DNA of 64,000 nucleotides, taken from NCBI RefSeq assembly GCF_014651915.1, contig NZ_BMXU01000002.1, forward strand, positions 248,001 through 312,000. Reading direction: 5' to 3'. Below the pieces are notes generated by a model. The model did no database searches. It worked only from the letters and a program-made list of their open reading frames with translations, and had not been told where the DNA came from. Positions 8,921-16,805 of this stretch are shown piece by piece; positions within the stretch are counted from its first letter, which is position 1, and each line of letters starts with the position of its first letter. The DNA comes from Parvularcula lutaonensis (GTDB lineage: Bacteria; Pseudomonadota; Alphaproteobacteria; Caulobacterales; Parvularculaceae). Both the position numbers and the translations under genes were made by a program.

Positions 8921-9937
8921 ATGGTCCCGCCGATGTTGGGGAAGGGTTCGATCGCGGCCGCGCTGGCGGCCCTGCCTGCTGCCGTCTGGGCGCAGGATGT
9001 CCCCGTCAAGGACGACCACAAGGCGACGCTGACCTTCGCGCTCGAGAATGATGGCTATTTCGGCGACGACGACAATTACACGAGCGGGCTGCGGCTCGGC
9101 TATCTGAGCGGCAACAAGCCGCTGTCCGCGCGGGGGCGGGTCATGGCGGACGTGCTGGGCCTCAGGGGCGACCGGGAGCAGATGCGCCAGCGCCGTGGGC
9201 TCGCCATCGCGCAAGAGATCTACACCCCGCGAGACCTTGATGTGGCGGCGCCCCCGCCCGACCAGCACCCCTATGCCGGCTATCTCTATGTCCGCTACAC
9301 GGCGCTGATCGAGCAGCCCTCGCGGGTGGACCAGATGTCGGTGGAGCTCGGGGTCGTTGGGCCTGAAGCTCTGGGCGAGCATGCGCAGAACCTGATCCAT
9401 GACACGACGGGCCGTGAGCGGGCACTTGGCTGGGACAACCAGATCGACACCGCTGTCGGCATCAATGTCAGCTATGACCAGCAGCAGCGGATTGCCCATG
9501 GCGCCTATGACGGAGGCATCGGCTGGGACTGCGTGCCCTATGTCGGCTTCCAGGCCGGAACCGTGAAGACGGCAGGCCGGGCGGGTTTCAACCTGCGCTT
9601 CGGCGAGGCCCTGACAGTGGGCTACGGCCCGCCGCGGGTCAGGCCGGCAGGCGCTGGATCAGGCTTCTTCGTGCCGCAGCACCGGCGGAGCTGGTACGTC
9701 TTCGCAGGGGCGCAGCTCGAAGCGGTGGCGCACAACATCTTCCTCGACAATTCGCTGTTCAGGGACCGGGGGCCATCGGTGGAATCGAAGGCCTGGGTCT
9801 GGGATACCCAGGCCGGGATCGCTGCGCAGATCGGCGGCGTGCAGGCGAGCTTCACCTATGTCCTGCGCAGCGAAGAGTTCTTCGGGCAGGATGGCGACCA
9901 GCGTTTCGGCGCGCTGACGGTCTCGACGCGGTTCTAG
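8921..9937 (+). CDS. LpxR-family (DUF2219) outer-membrane lipid A deacylase
   Basis: LpxR enzymes are outer-membrane beta-barrels that remove the 3'-acyloxyacyl group of lipid A. This 338-residue protein has a signal peptide (cleavage near AVWAQD) and the family signature LENDGYFGDDDNYTSG, giving the paired Asn-Asp and the Ser of the active site. A His is present in DQHPYAGYLYV, where LpxR has its catalytic histidine. Many alternating hydrophobic strands and a C-terminal Phe (TVSTRF) fit a barrel recognised by the BAM machinery. An ATG at 8933 is an equally good start. Family is clear; lipid A deacylation is inferred, as the domain is also seen in uncharacterised proteins. Confidence 0.82.
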   Translation: MVPPMLGKGSIAAALAALPAAVWAQDVPVKDDHKATLTFALENDGYFGDDDNYTSGLRLGYLSGNKPLSARGRVMADVLGLRGDREQMRQRRGLAIAQEIYTPRDLDVAAPPPDQHPYAGYLYVRYTALIEQPSRVDQMSVELGVVGPEALGEHAQNLIHDTTGRERALGWDNQIDTAVGINVSYDQQQRIAHGAYDGGIGWDCVPYVGFQAGTVKTAGRAGFNLRFGEALTVGYGPPRVRPAGAGSGFFVPQHRRSWYVFAGAQLEAVAHNIFLDNSLFRDRGPSVESKAWVWDTQAGIAAQIGGVQASFTYVLRSEEFFGQDGDQRFGALTVSTRF

Positions 9938-10052
9938 GCCGGAGGGGGACAGTGCTCGCTTTTGGCGTTCCTCACGCGTAACCCTGTCCCGCGGGGCGAC
10001 GAAGAACACAGAAGGACGCCCGCTGTCCTCCCTGGGAAAGCCGAACGAATTG

Positions 10053-10682
10053 ATGCGCATGACGATCCTCATCCCCCTCTTCCTGCTCGTGGCCTCTTGC
10101 GACCTGGACCAGTCGAAGCCGGAGCTGGAACCCGCAGCAGAAGCTGGCGCGGAGATGCTGGTTGCCGGTGGATGTTTCTGGTGCGTGGAGGCCGACCTCG
10201 AAAAGCTTCCGGGCGTCGCCGAAGTCGTTTCTGGATATGCGGGCGGCAAGGTCGCGAACCCCACTTACCAGAACTATTCGAAGACCGGCCACCGCGAGGT
10301 AGCGCTGGTGCGCTACGACCCGGAGACGATCAGTTTCGAGGAGCTCGCGGAGTTCTTCATACGGACCATCGATGTCACCGATGATGGCGGACAGTTCTGT
10401 GACCGCGGCTATGGCTACACCACCGCTGTCTATTTCGGCACGGAAGAAGAACGCCAGATCCTCGAAACGGTGATCTCCGAAGGCGAAGAAGAGCTGGGCA
10501 AGGATATCGTCACGCCGATCGAGGCGATGCCGACCTTCTACCCTGCCGAGATGTACCATCAGGACTACTACATGAAAAACCCGCGGCAATATGGTGTGTA
10601 CCGCGGGCTCTGCGGGCGCGACCGGACGGTGCGCAACCTGTGGGGCAAGTCGGCCGGCGAATTGCTGGCTGCGCGCAAATAA
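10053..10682 (+). CDS. msrA: Peptide methionine sulfoxide reductase MsrA, lipoprotein form
   Basis: Reduces methionine-S-sulfoxide in damaged proteins. The 209-residue product carries the MsrA active site GGCFWC with nucleophile Cys41, the downstream YxHQDY-type motif (AEMYHQDYYMKNP) and a C-terminal region with Cys in GLCGRD that may resolve the sulfenic acid. Unlike cytosolic MsrA it starts with a lipoprotein signal (lipobox LVASC, Cys16), so it probably repairs envelope proteins. A TTG at 10050 precedes the ATG in frame; 10053 is chosen. The gene is monocistronic, converging with the membrane-protein gene that ends one base after it. Confidence 0.94.
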   Translation: MRMTILIPLFLLVASCDLDQSKPELEPAAEAGAEMLVAGGCFWCVEADLEKLPGVAEVVSGYAGGKVANPTYQNYSKTGHREVALVRYDPETISFEELAEFFIRTIDVTDDGGQFCDRGYGYTTAVYFGTEEERQILETVISEGEEELGKDIVTPIEAMPTFYPAEMYHQDYYMKNPRQYGVYRGLCGRDRTVRNLWGKSAGELLAARK

Positions 10683-11126
10683 TCAGTCCACGGGGCGCGA
10701 GGCGAGCAGGATACCGACGATCACTGCACCGAACCCTGCGTTGATGACAGCGTTCTGCCAATAGCCGGTGAGGATCGAACCCAGGCTGTCGATCGCGAAC
10801 CAGATCGCCGCGCCGCCTAGCGCGGCATTCCAGACGGCCCGGCGCGGATCACGCATCAGGAGCGCAAGGGTCGCGAACCATCCCGCCATCACGCCGCCGA
10901 TCACGGCGCAATAGAAATTGAGCGCCTGATCGACCTGTGGCTCGGTCAGGATCGCTGGCTTTTGGCCTTCGTAGAACGCCGCTTCGAACGGGAAAGCGCG
11001 CGCAAGAGCTGGCGCGAGGGCGAAGAACACGCCGTAGAGCGCGAGCGCGCCCATGGCGAGCGCTCCGGCACTGGGTGACAGCGCGGGAGCGCCTCTCACC
11101 GACGGGTTGATGGTCTGGCTCATCAT
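10683..11126 (-). CDS. Four-helix integral membrane protein, divergent from the XRE regulator
   Basis: A 147-residue protein with about four transmembrane helices (residues ~22-42, 66-88, 97-112 and 122-142); no family recognised with confidence. Two adjacent ATGs (11126 and 11123) follow a strong AGGAGG, whose spacing favours the second. It is divergently transcribed from an MmyB-type regulator, with a perfect 10-bp inverted repeat between the two promoters. It is therefore the likely regulated target of that regulator. Confidence 0.72.
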   Translation of the reverse strand: MMSQTINPSVRGAPALSPSAGALAMGALALYGVFFALAPALARAFPFEAAFYEGQKPAILTEPQVDQALNFYCAVIGGVMAGWFATLALLMRDPRRAVWNAALGGAAIWFAIDSLGSILTGYWQNAVINAGFGAVIVGILLASRPVD

Positions 11127-11176
11127 GGCCTCCTCTTTTCAGGCTTCGGGAGGGTGCGGCCGCCGGGTGCTGCACA

Positions 11177-11197
11177 CCATGACCTCCGAGGTCATGG
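11177..11197. promoter_or_regulatory. Operator-like perfect palindrome between divergent genes
   Basis: CCATGACCTC, one C, then GAGGTCATGG: a perfect 10-bp inverted repeat with a 1-bp centre, in the 102-bp divergent region. A further TGACCTC half-site lies at 11203-11209. Position and symmetry fit a dimeric HTH regulator site, probably bound by the adjacent XRE protein. Confidence 0.65.
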
Positions 11198-11228
11198 CAG
11201 CAGTGACCTCTTCTGGTAGGCTGGCGGC

Positions 11229-11993
11229 ATGTTCGGAGATGAACTGAAACGCTGGCGCCTTGCGCGCCGTCTGAGCCAGGAAGCGCTGTCGGACCTCGCG
11301 CAGGTCTCGACCCGGCATCTCTCCTGCCTTGAACGCAACATCGCGTGGCCTTCAGAGAGCATGGTTCTGAAGCTGTCGCGGGCGCTGGAGCTGCCGCTCC
11401 GTGAACGAAACAGCATGCTGGGCGTCGCGGGCTATGCCCAGCGCTGGCACGACAATGGCGAAGAGATCCCGACGGGATTAATGCCCGTCGTGGACCGGAT
11501 CCTCGCGACGCAAGCCGTGCCCGCCTATGCGCTGAACGGGAAGTTCACTGTGCTGCGCGCCAATCCGCTTGGCTGGACCATGCTCAAGATGCTGACACCG
11601 GACGCCGAGCCCGGAATGAATGTGGCCGAGGTCTTTTTATCCGATGGAGCCCACCGGACCCTGATCCTCGATTATCCGGCGGCCGGGCGCGGGTTTCTCG
11701 CGCGCCTGCGCGCTGAAGCGGCTGGACAAGGCCCTAACTCTCCACTGCGCCCGATCATTCAGGCTGCGGAGCGTGACCCCATCTTCGCAGCGTCAGAAGA
11801 CGGACCGGCGAGTGCCGATCCCGTCCTGCCGCTGACCATCGATATGATGGGTACGGAGACGCGGTGGCTGACCGTGCTCCTGTCCTTTGGTACGCCGCAG
11901 GATGCGATGGTGGAGCAGCTGACGATCGAGCAAATGCTGCCCGCGGACGATGCGACCGAGGCGTTCCTGAAGGCAATCGCGCAGCCGAATTAG
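11229..11993 (+). CDS. XRE-family regulator with MmyB-like ligand-binding domain
   Basis: A DNA-binding regulator of 254 residues. Residues about 6-60 form a Cro/C1-type helix-turn-helix (RLARRLSQEALSDLAQVSTR), and the rest matches the MmyB-like C-terminal domain, a PAS-like pocket reported to bind fatty-acyl ligands in some members. Such genes usually sit divergent to the gene they control, as here with the membrane protein at 10683-11126 and the palindrome at 11177-11197. Its stop codon overlaps the 3' end of the converging GDP-mannose pyrophosphorylase gene by 4 bases. Regulator class is firm; ligand and target are inferred. Confidence 0.88.
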   Translation: MFGDELKRWRLARRLSQEALSDLAQVSTRHLSCLERNIAWPSESMVLKLSRALELPLRERNSMLGVAGYAQRWHDNGEEIPTGLMPVVDRILATQAVPAYALNGKFTVLRANPLGWTMLKMLTPDAEPGMNVAEVFLSDGAHRTLILDYPAAGRGFLARLRAEAAGQGPNSPLRPIIQAAERDPIFAASEDGPASADPVLPLTIDMMGTETRWLTVLLSFGTPQDAMVEQLTIEQMLPADDATEAFLKAIAQPN

Positions 11994-13042
11994 AGGAGCG
12001 CGTCGCGGCCCTTCTCCTTCAGCTCTTCGACGATTTTCTTGACGTCCTGGCTCCGCTCAGCAGGCAGGATCAGGACAGCGTCTGCTGTGGCGACCACGAC
12101 CATGCCTTCAAGGCCAACGGCAGCGATCATTGGTGCGCCTTCGGAGGTCTTGATGAGCGTGTCGGTGCAGTCGATGGCGATGTTGCCCTCTGCGATCTCA
12201 CCGGTCGCGAAGTCCTTCACCGCGGCCCATGAACCGATGTCGTTCCAGCCGATCGTCACGGGACTGACGACAGCGGCTTTCGCGGTCTTCTCCATGATGG
12301 CGTAGTCGACGCTATCGCTCGGGACGGGATCGAAGGCCTCCGGCGTCAGGGCGATCTGGCTGCCACTGCGTTCGGCAGCATCGTAGGCGGCTTTCGTGGC
12401 CGTCAGCATCTCGCCCGCATGGGCCTCGGCCTCGGCAAGGAGGTCGCCTGCGCGGTAAAGGAAGATGCCGGCATTCCAGGCGTAATCGCCTTCTGCGATA
12501 TAACGCTCCGCTGTCGGACGGTCAGGCTTCTCGACAAACTGTGCGACGGTGAAAGTGCCTTCGGTCAGCGGCTCACCGCGCTTGATGTAGCCATAGCCGG
12601 TCTCTGGCCCTTCCGGCGTGATGCCCAGGGTGACGAGATAGCCTTTCTCGGCCGCGGCAACCCCGCGCGCCACCGCTTCCTGGAAAGCGGGTACATCGGC
12701 GATATGATGGTCCGCAGGCAGAAGGAGAACCAGGCTGTCGGGATCGGTCTCCCGTGCGAGCAGCGCGGCGACGATCGCCGCGGGGGCGGTGTTCCTGCCA
12801 AAGGGCTCGAGCACGATCCTGCCGCCTTCGCCCAGGCTTTCCGCGATCATCTCCGCGTGCGGCGCCGAGCCGATCACCGCCGCCGGGCCGAAGGCTGGCC
12901 CGGTAACGCGGGCCAGCGTCTCATCAAGCATCGTCCGCTCACTGATGAGAGGCTGGAACTGCTTCGGCCGGGCCTTGCGTGAGAGCGGCCACAGGCGCGT
13001 GCCGCTTCCGCCTGCCATGATGACGGGAATGATCGTAGACAT
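11990..13042 (-). CDS. Mannose-1-phosphate guanylyltransferase (GDP-mannose pyrophosphorylase)
   Basis: Makes GDP-mannose from mannose-1-phosphate and GTP for polysaccharide and glycoconjugate synthesis. The nucleotidyltransferase signature is at the N-terminus (AGGSGTRLWPLSR, residues 10-22), with the sugar-phosphate motif FVEKPD in mid-protein. At 350 residues it contains the guanylyltransferase domain only and lacks the C-terminal isomerase cupin of bifunctional ManC/AlgA. AGGAGGG lies about 14-20 bases before the ATG. It lies downstream of the DUF2855 gene on the same strand (59-base gap). No polysaccharide cluster surrounds it. Assignment is strong; whether it should be named manC or cpsB is unclear. 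Confidence 0.93.
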   Translation of the reverse strand: MSTIIPVIMAGGSGTRLWPLSRKARPKQFQPLISERTMLDETLARVTGPAFGPAAVIGSAPHAEMIAESLGEGGRIVLEPFGRNTAPAAIVAALLARETDPDSLVLLLPADHHIADVPAFQEAVARGVAAAEKGYLVTLGITPEGPETGYGYIKRGEPLTEGTFTVAQFVEKPDRPTAERYIAEGDYAWNAGIFLYRAGDLLAEAEAHAGEMLTATKAAYDAAERSGSQIALTPEAFDPVPSDSVDYAIMEKTAKAAVVSPVTIGWNDIGSWAAVKDFATGEIAEGNIAIDCTDTLIKTSEGAPMIAAVGLEGMVVVATADAVLILPAERSQDVKKIVEELKEKGRDALL

Positions 13043-13101
13043 GGCTGCAGGCCTCCCTCCTGAAGCTCAGGAGGCTGTGGAAGCGTCTTTGCGCCGCGGC
13101 G

Positions 13102-14187
13102 TCAATCCTTGTTGAGACTGGCGACGATGCCGCGGCTGGGGTCGACGGTGCCAGCCACCGTATCCTTCCAGATGATGCGGGTCGCCTCGGGACCCTTGTG
13201 ATGCTCGTAGGTCAGGCGGTCGCCGAGGCTGTCCGAGATTTCCAGCCACGCCTCCAGCGCCTGGCGCATGAATTCGCCCGGACCGAGCTCCTTGTCGCGC
13301 TTCTGGATCTGCGCGGGGGCGAAGAACATGGTTGGCTTGGCGCCGGGCAGCGGCTCCTTCTGGCGGGGGGCATCCCAATGGGTCGCGCCGACGATGGAGC
13401 TTACCTTCACATTGTCACCGAGGTGATTGTGGACGCGGGTGATGACCTCCGCATTGCCGGACATGTCGATGAGAGCGGTGGGCTTAGAAGCGTCGATGCT
13501 CTCGATGTCGTCATAGCTGACGACCTCGTCGAAGGCGTTCAGGGAGCGGACAAAGTCCACGCGCTTGGCCGAGGTGACACCAACGGTCCTGACGTCCTTG
13601 CCGAGCCGCTTGATCGCCGCGCCGGTGCCGAAGCCGGTCTTGGAGGATGCGCTCATCACGACGACCTGCTCCGCGCCGAAGAAGTCGTTGTCGTCCAGCC
13701 AGTCGGCGATGACATAGCTGGTGGCAAAGAGCGGGAAGAGGACCGAGCGCGCATCCTCGCGCTGCTTGAGCGCCTCCGGCTCCTCCGCCGTCAAGCGGTA
13801 GGCGTTGTAGGTCGGAGGCAGGGCCGCCCGGTGCTCTGACGTATCGAAGACGACACCCCCCTTGCGCTTGGGCTTCATCACGACATGGGTCGCCATCGGG
13901 AAGTAGCCGAAGAGGCGTTCGCCCTCTTTCAGCTCGTCCGTGTTCGACCGAACCACCCTGCCGAAGCCCCAGACGGGGATGATACCGGTCTCCGGCGCGT
14001 CGTCGGTGGGAAAGAACTGCCAGTAGCCGATCTGCTCACCAACGATGCCGTAGGTCACGTTGTTGGCGGTGAGACCGAAGCTTTCGACTTCGAGCAGCGC
14101 TTCTCCCTCGGCAAGCTCCGGTGTTTCGCGCTGAACGAGCTGGGCGTCGGCGAGATCGCCCCGTTTGACCCTGAGTTCGGTAATCAT
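13102..14187 (-). CDS. DUF2855 family protein, medium-chain-dehydrogenase-like
   Basis: A 361-residue protein of the DUF2855 family. The N-terminal half resembles the GroES-like fold of medium-chain dehydrogenases (ESFGLTANNVTYGIVG), and the second half has a Rossmann-like segment (VVVMSASSKTGFGTG). The zinc ligands of classical alcohol dehydrogenases are not apparent. A perfect AGGAGG precedes the ATG. It probably binds NAD(P)H, but no substrate is known. It is transcribed toward the GDP-mannose pyrophosphorylase gene and diverges from the lycopene cyclase gene. Confidence 0.78.
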   Translation of the reverse strand: MITELRVKRGDLADAQLVQRETPELAEGEALLEVESFGLTANNVTYGIVGEQIGYWQFFPTDDAPETGIIPVWGFGRVVRSNTDELKEGERLFGYFPMATHVVMKPKRKGGVVFDTSEHRAALPPTYNAYRLTAEEPEALKQREDARSVLFPLFATSYVIADWLDDNDFFGAEQVVVMSASSKTGFGTGAAIKRLGKDVRTVGVTSAKRVDFVRSLNAFDEVVSYDDIESIDASKPTALIDMSGNAEVITRVHNHLGDNVKVSSIVGATHWDAPRQKEPLPGAKPTMFFAPAQIQKRDKELGPGEFMRQALEAWLEISDSLGDRLTYEHHKGPEATRIIWKDTVAGTVDPSRGIVASLNKD

Positions 14188-14383
14188 GCTGGCCTCCTGG
14201 CTTTTGACGGGGGTTTAGCAGAGGACCGGGGGGAGAGGGAAAGGCCGGGGCGCATACAGGACCGCTTGCCCGTCCGTGGGCGCGAGGCCATAAACGGGCA
14301 GGTTGGCCCGGCAGCTCCGCGGGCCGCGCGCCAGCGCCACCGTCCCGGGGCCGCCCAGCTGCTCCTGCCTGAGAGGAACGCCC

Positions 14384-15580
14384 TTGCCCGAAGCCACCGC
14401 ACCGATAACGGCCTGCGATGTCCTGATCGTCGGCGGTGGCCTCTCGGGTTCCCTGATCGCGTGGCGACTCGCCGAGCAACGACCGGAGCTCGACATCGTC
14501 CTGCTCGAGAAAGGCGAGAGCCTTGGCGGCAACCACACCTGGTCCTTCCATGAAACCGATGTTCCGCCCGCGACGTTCGACTGGCTCCGCCCACTGATCG
14601 CCCATCGATGGGATGGCCAGGGCGTGCGCTTCCCGCGCTACAGCCGGAGCTTCGGGACGCCCTATGTCTCGGTGACGTCGAAGAAGCTGGCCGAGGTTGT
14701 CGGCGGAACGCTCGGCGCCCGCGCAAGGTGCGGGACAGACGTGCAGGTTCTGGACGCCACCGGCGCCACCATGGCCGATGGCACGCGCATCGAGGCTGGC
14801 GCGGTGATCGACGCCCGCGGCCAGCGCAGCTTCGACCACTTGGCTCTGGGCTACCAGAAGTTCGTGGGCTGCGAATACGAATTCGAGGAGCCCCACGGCC
14901 TGGCGACGCCCATCATCATGGACGCCACGGTTCCGCAGCTCGACGGCTACCGCTTCGTCTATGTCCTTCCGTTCACGGAAACGACTGCCTTGGTCGAAGA
15001 CACCTACTACGCCGACGGGTCCGAGATCGACGTGCAGGGGACCGCGCGCCTGCTCGAGGATTACTGCGCTGGGCAAGGCTGGCGCATCAAGCGGACCATC
15101 CGCACCGAGCACGGAATCCTGCCCGTGGCGATGGGCGGGGACATCCGGGCCCATCTGGCGCAGGGGACGAGCGGGGTCGCGACGGTCGGCCTGAGAGCGG
15201 GGCTTTTCCATCCGCTCACGGGCTATTCCCTTCCCGACGCGGCGGCCATGGCCGAGGGCATTGCGGGGCTGGCTGACCATTCGGGACCGGCGCTTTGTGC
15301 CTTCACCCATGGTTTCGCGATCAGGGCTTGGAAGGACCGCAGCTTTTACAGGATGCTTTCTCGGTTCCTTTTCGATGCGGCCAAGCCCGATGAGCGCTAC
15401 CTTGTCATGCAGAGGTTCTACCGGTTCAACCGGGGGCTGATCGAGCGCTTCTACGCCGCCCGCTCACAACCGCAGGACAAGCTCCGCGTCCTTGCCGGCA
15501 AGCCACCGGTCAACATCTTCAAGGCCCTCGCCTGCGTGCGTGAGCGTCAGTGGACAGAGCGCTTCCTCGACGCTGCCTGA
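14384..15580 (+). CDS. crtY: Lycopene beta-cyclase
   Basis: Cyclises the ends of lycopene to beta-ionone rings in carotenoid synthesis. The 398-residue flavoprotein starts with the dinucleotide-binding motif CDVLIVGGGLSGS, followed by E-x-GGNHTW (GESLGGNHTWSFH), a CrtY hallmark. Further signatures are FVGCEYEF, LPFTETTALVEDTYY and GLRAGLFHPLTGYSLPDA. No ATG gives a sensible N-terminus. The TTG at 14384 is chosen because GAGAGG precedes it by about 8 bases and the Rossmann motif begins 12 codons later. No other carotenoid gene lies in the window, so it is an isolated member of the pathway. Confidence 0.92.
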   Translation: MPEATAPITACDVLIVGGGLSGSLIAWRLAEQRPELDIVLLEKGESLGGNHTWSFHETDVPPATFDWLRPLIAHRWDGQGVRFPRYSRSFGTPYVSVTSKKLAEVVGGTLGARARCGTDVQVLDATGATMADGTRIEAGAVIDARGQRSFDHLALGYQKFVGCEYEFEEPHGLATPIIMDATVPQLDGYRFVYVLPFTETTALVEDTYYADGSEIDVQGTARLLEDYCAGQGWRIKRTIRTEHGILPVAMGGDIRAHLAQGTSGVATVGLRAGLFHPLTGYSLPDAAAMAEGIAGLADHSGPALCAFTHGFAIRAWKDRSFYRMLSRFLFDAAKPDERYLVMQRFYRFNRGLIERFYAARSQPQDKLRVLAGKPPVNIFKALACVRERQWTERFLDAA

Positions 15581-15612
15581 CCGCAGCGAACCGGGCTCGA
15601 AACGGGGGCAAC

Positions 15613-15633
15613 AAAAAGGCCGGTCACCCGGCC
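15613..15633 (-). terminator. Rho-independent terminator after tRNA-His
   Basis: On the minus strand, GGCCGG-GTGA-CCGGCC followed by five Ts. It lies about 20 bases beyond the CCA end of the tRNA gene. Confidence 0.8.
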
Positions 15634-15652
15634 CTCGAATCTTTCGTGATGA

Positions 15653-15729
15653 TGGTACCGCCTCCCCGGTTCGAACGGGGGACCTCTTGATCCACAATCA
15701 AGCGCTCTAACCAACTGAGCTAAGGCGGC
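15653..15729 (-). tRNA. tRNA-His (anticodon GTG)
   Basis: A 77-base cloverleaf including an encoded CCA. The D arm is AGCTCAGTTGGTTAGAGC, the anticodon loop TTGTGGA gives anticodon GTG, and the T loop is GTTCGAACC. The acceptor stem pairs GCCGCCT with AGGCGGT, so position 1:72 is G:U and the discriminator is A73. The base before G1 is T, so no G-1 is encoded. This combination is the unusual alphaproteobacterial tRNA-His type recognised by a matching divergent HisRS. A terminator follows at 15613-15633. Confidence 0.96.
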
Positions 15730-15810
15730 AGGATCGTCGCGGCGTCGCCGCGCGAGCGCGTCCCATAGACCCTGAAAAGCGCGACGTCACCCCTTTTTCG
15801 TTGACAGTTT

Positions 15811-16617
15811 TCAGCTGCAGGTGCGGCCCTGTTTCCGCACGATCTCGGTCAAGTTCCGGATCCGCGTCTCCGATGCGGGGTGGGTGGACGCAAACTCCGG
15901 CGGACGGGCCTGGCCAGCGGATGCCGCCTGCATCTGCTTCCAGAACCGGATTGCCTCGCACGGGTCATATCCGGCCCGCGCCATGTAGCGCACGCCGCCG
16001 GTGTCGGCTTCCAGCTCATGCTTGCGGCTGTAGGGCAGGATCGCTCCGTAGATCGCGCCGAGGCCAAGAGCCTGGATCAGGGCACCGGAGCGCTGCTCGC
16101 AGGCGCGGCGTTCCGCGGCAGTCCCTTCGCAATTCGCGCCGACAGCGATCGAGGCTGCACCGAGGCCGACGGAGGCGAGCACGTTCTGGCTGTAGCGTTC
16201 TGCCGAGTGGCGGTACTTCACATGGGCGATTTCGTGCCCGACCACTGCAGCGAGCTGGGCGTCGTTCTTCATGATATCCATGATGCCCGTGTGGATACCG
16301 ATCCGGCCTCCGGGCAGGGCGAAGGCGTTGAGGCTCGGATCCTCGAAGACAAGGTACTCCCATTTCGACGGGTCCTCGCCAGCCGCGCGGATCAGGCGCG
16401 GCGCCACCCTGTTGAGACGGCTTACATAGCGCGGGTCGTTGGAGATCGTGCGCTGTGTCTTGAGCTGCTCCCAGCTTGAAGCAGCGGCCTGGGCCATCGA
16501 ATCGGGGCCGGTGAAGAGAAGCTGGCTGCGCCCGAGTTCCTCGTTATAGGTACAGGCGGCAACGCCGAGCACCGCCATGGCAGCGGCTATGATCGAGCGG
16601 CGAAGGAAGCGGGCCAT
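15811..16617 (-). CDS. M48 family zinc metalloprotease, lipoprotein
   Basis: Periplasmic membrane-anchored peptidase of 268 residues. The N-terminal signal ends in a lipobox (GVAAC), and the zinc site is HEIAH in VVGHEIAHVKYRHSAER, with the third ligand in the ELEADTGG motif. It resembles BepA/LoiP-type proteases but lacks the C-terminal TPR domain, so it is the short form that usually takes part in outer-membrane protein quality control. The ATG at 16617 is chosen because GGAG precedes it; an upstream ATG at 16632 adds five residues before the signal. It stands alone, diverging from the topoisomerase IB gene. Confidence 0.9.
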   Translation of the reverse strand: MARFLRRSIIAAAMAVLGVAACTYNEELGRSQLLFTGPDSMAQAAASSWEQLKTQRTISNDPRYVSRLNRVAPRLIRAAGEDPSKWEYLVFEDPSLNAFALPGGRIGIHTGIMDIMKNDAQLAAVVGHEIAHVKYRHSAERYSQNVLASVGLGAASIAVGANCEGTAAERRACEQRSGALIQALGLGAIYGAILPYSRKHELEADTGGVRYMARAGYDPCEAIRFWKQMQAASAGQARPPEFASTHPASETRIRNLTEIVRKQGRTCS

Positions 16618-16805
16618 GAACGTCTCCAGCATTGGTACGAGGGAACTTTATCGGCCTGCCGGACGCCTGACGCAACGCCGGTGAGCGGCCCGCGCACAGA
16701 CGCGCGGCCTCCCTCGAGGAACTTCTCCCCCACAAACGGCATAAAGGCGCGCTGCGTTCCGCCTGATCGGGGAACGGGCGGCGTCGGCCGCGTATTGCTC
16801 GCAGC

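Noticed and set aside
14036-15310. 424-codon minus-strand frame opposite crtY
   Set aside because: It overlaps both crtY and the DUF2855 gene and has low-complexity shadow composition.
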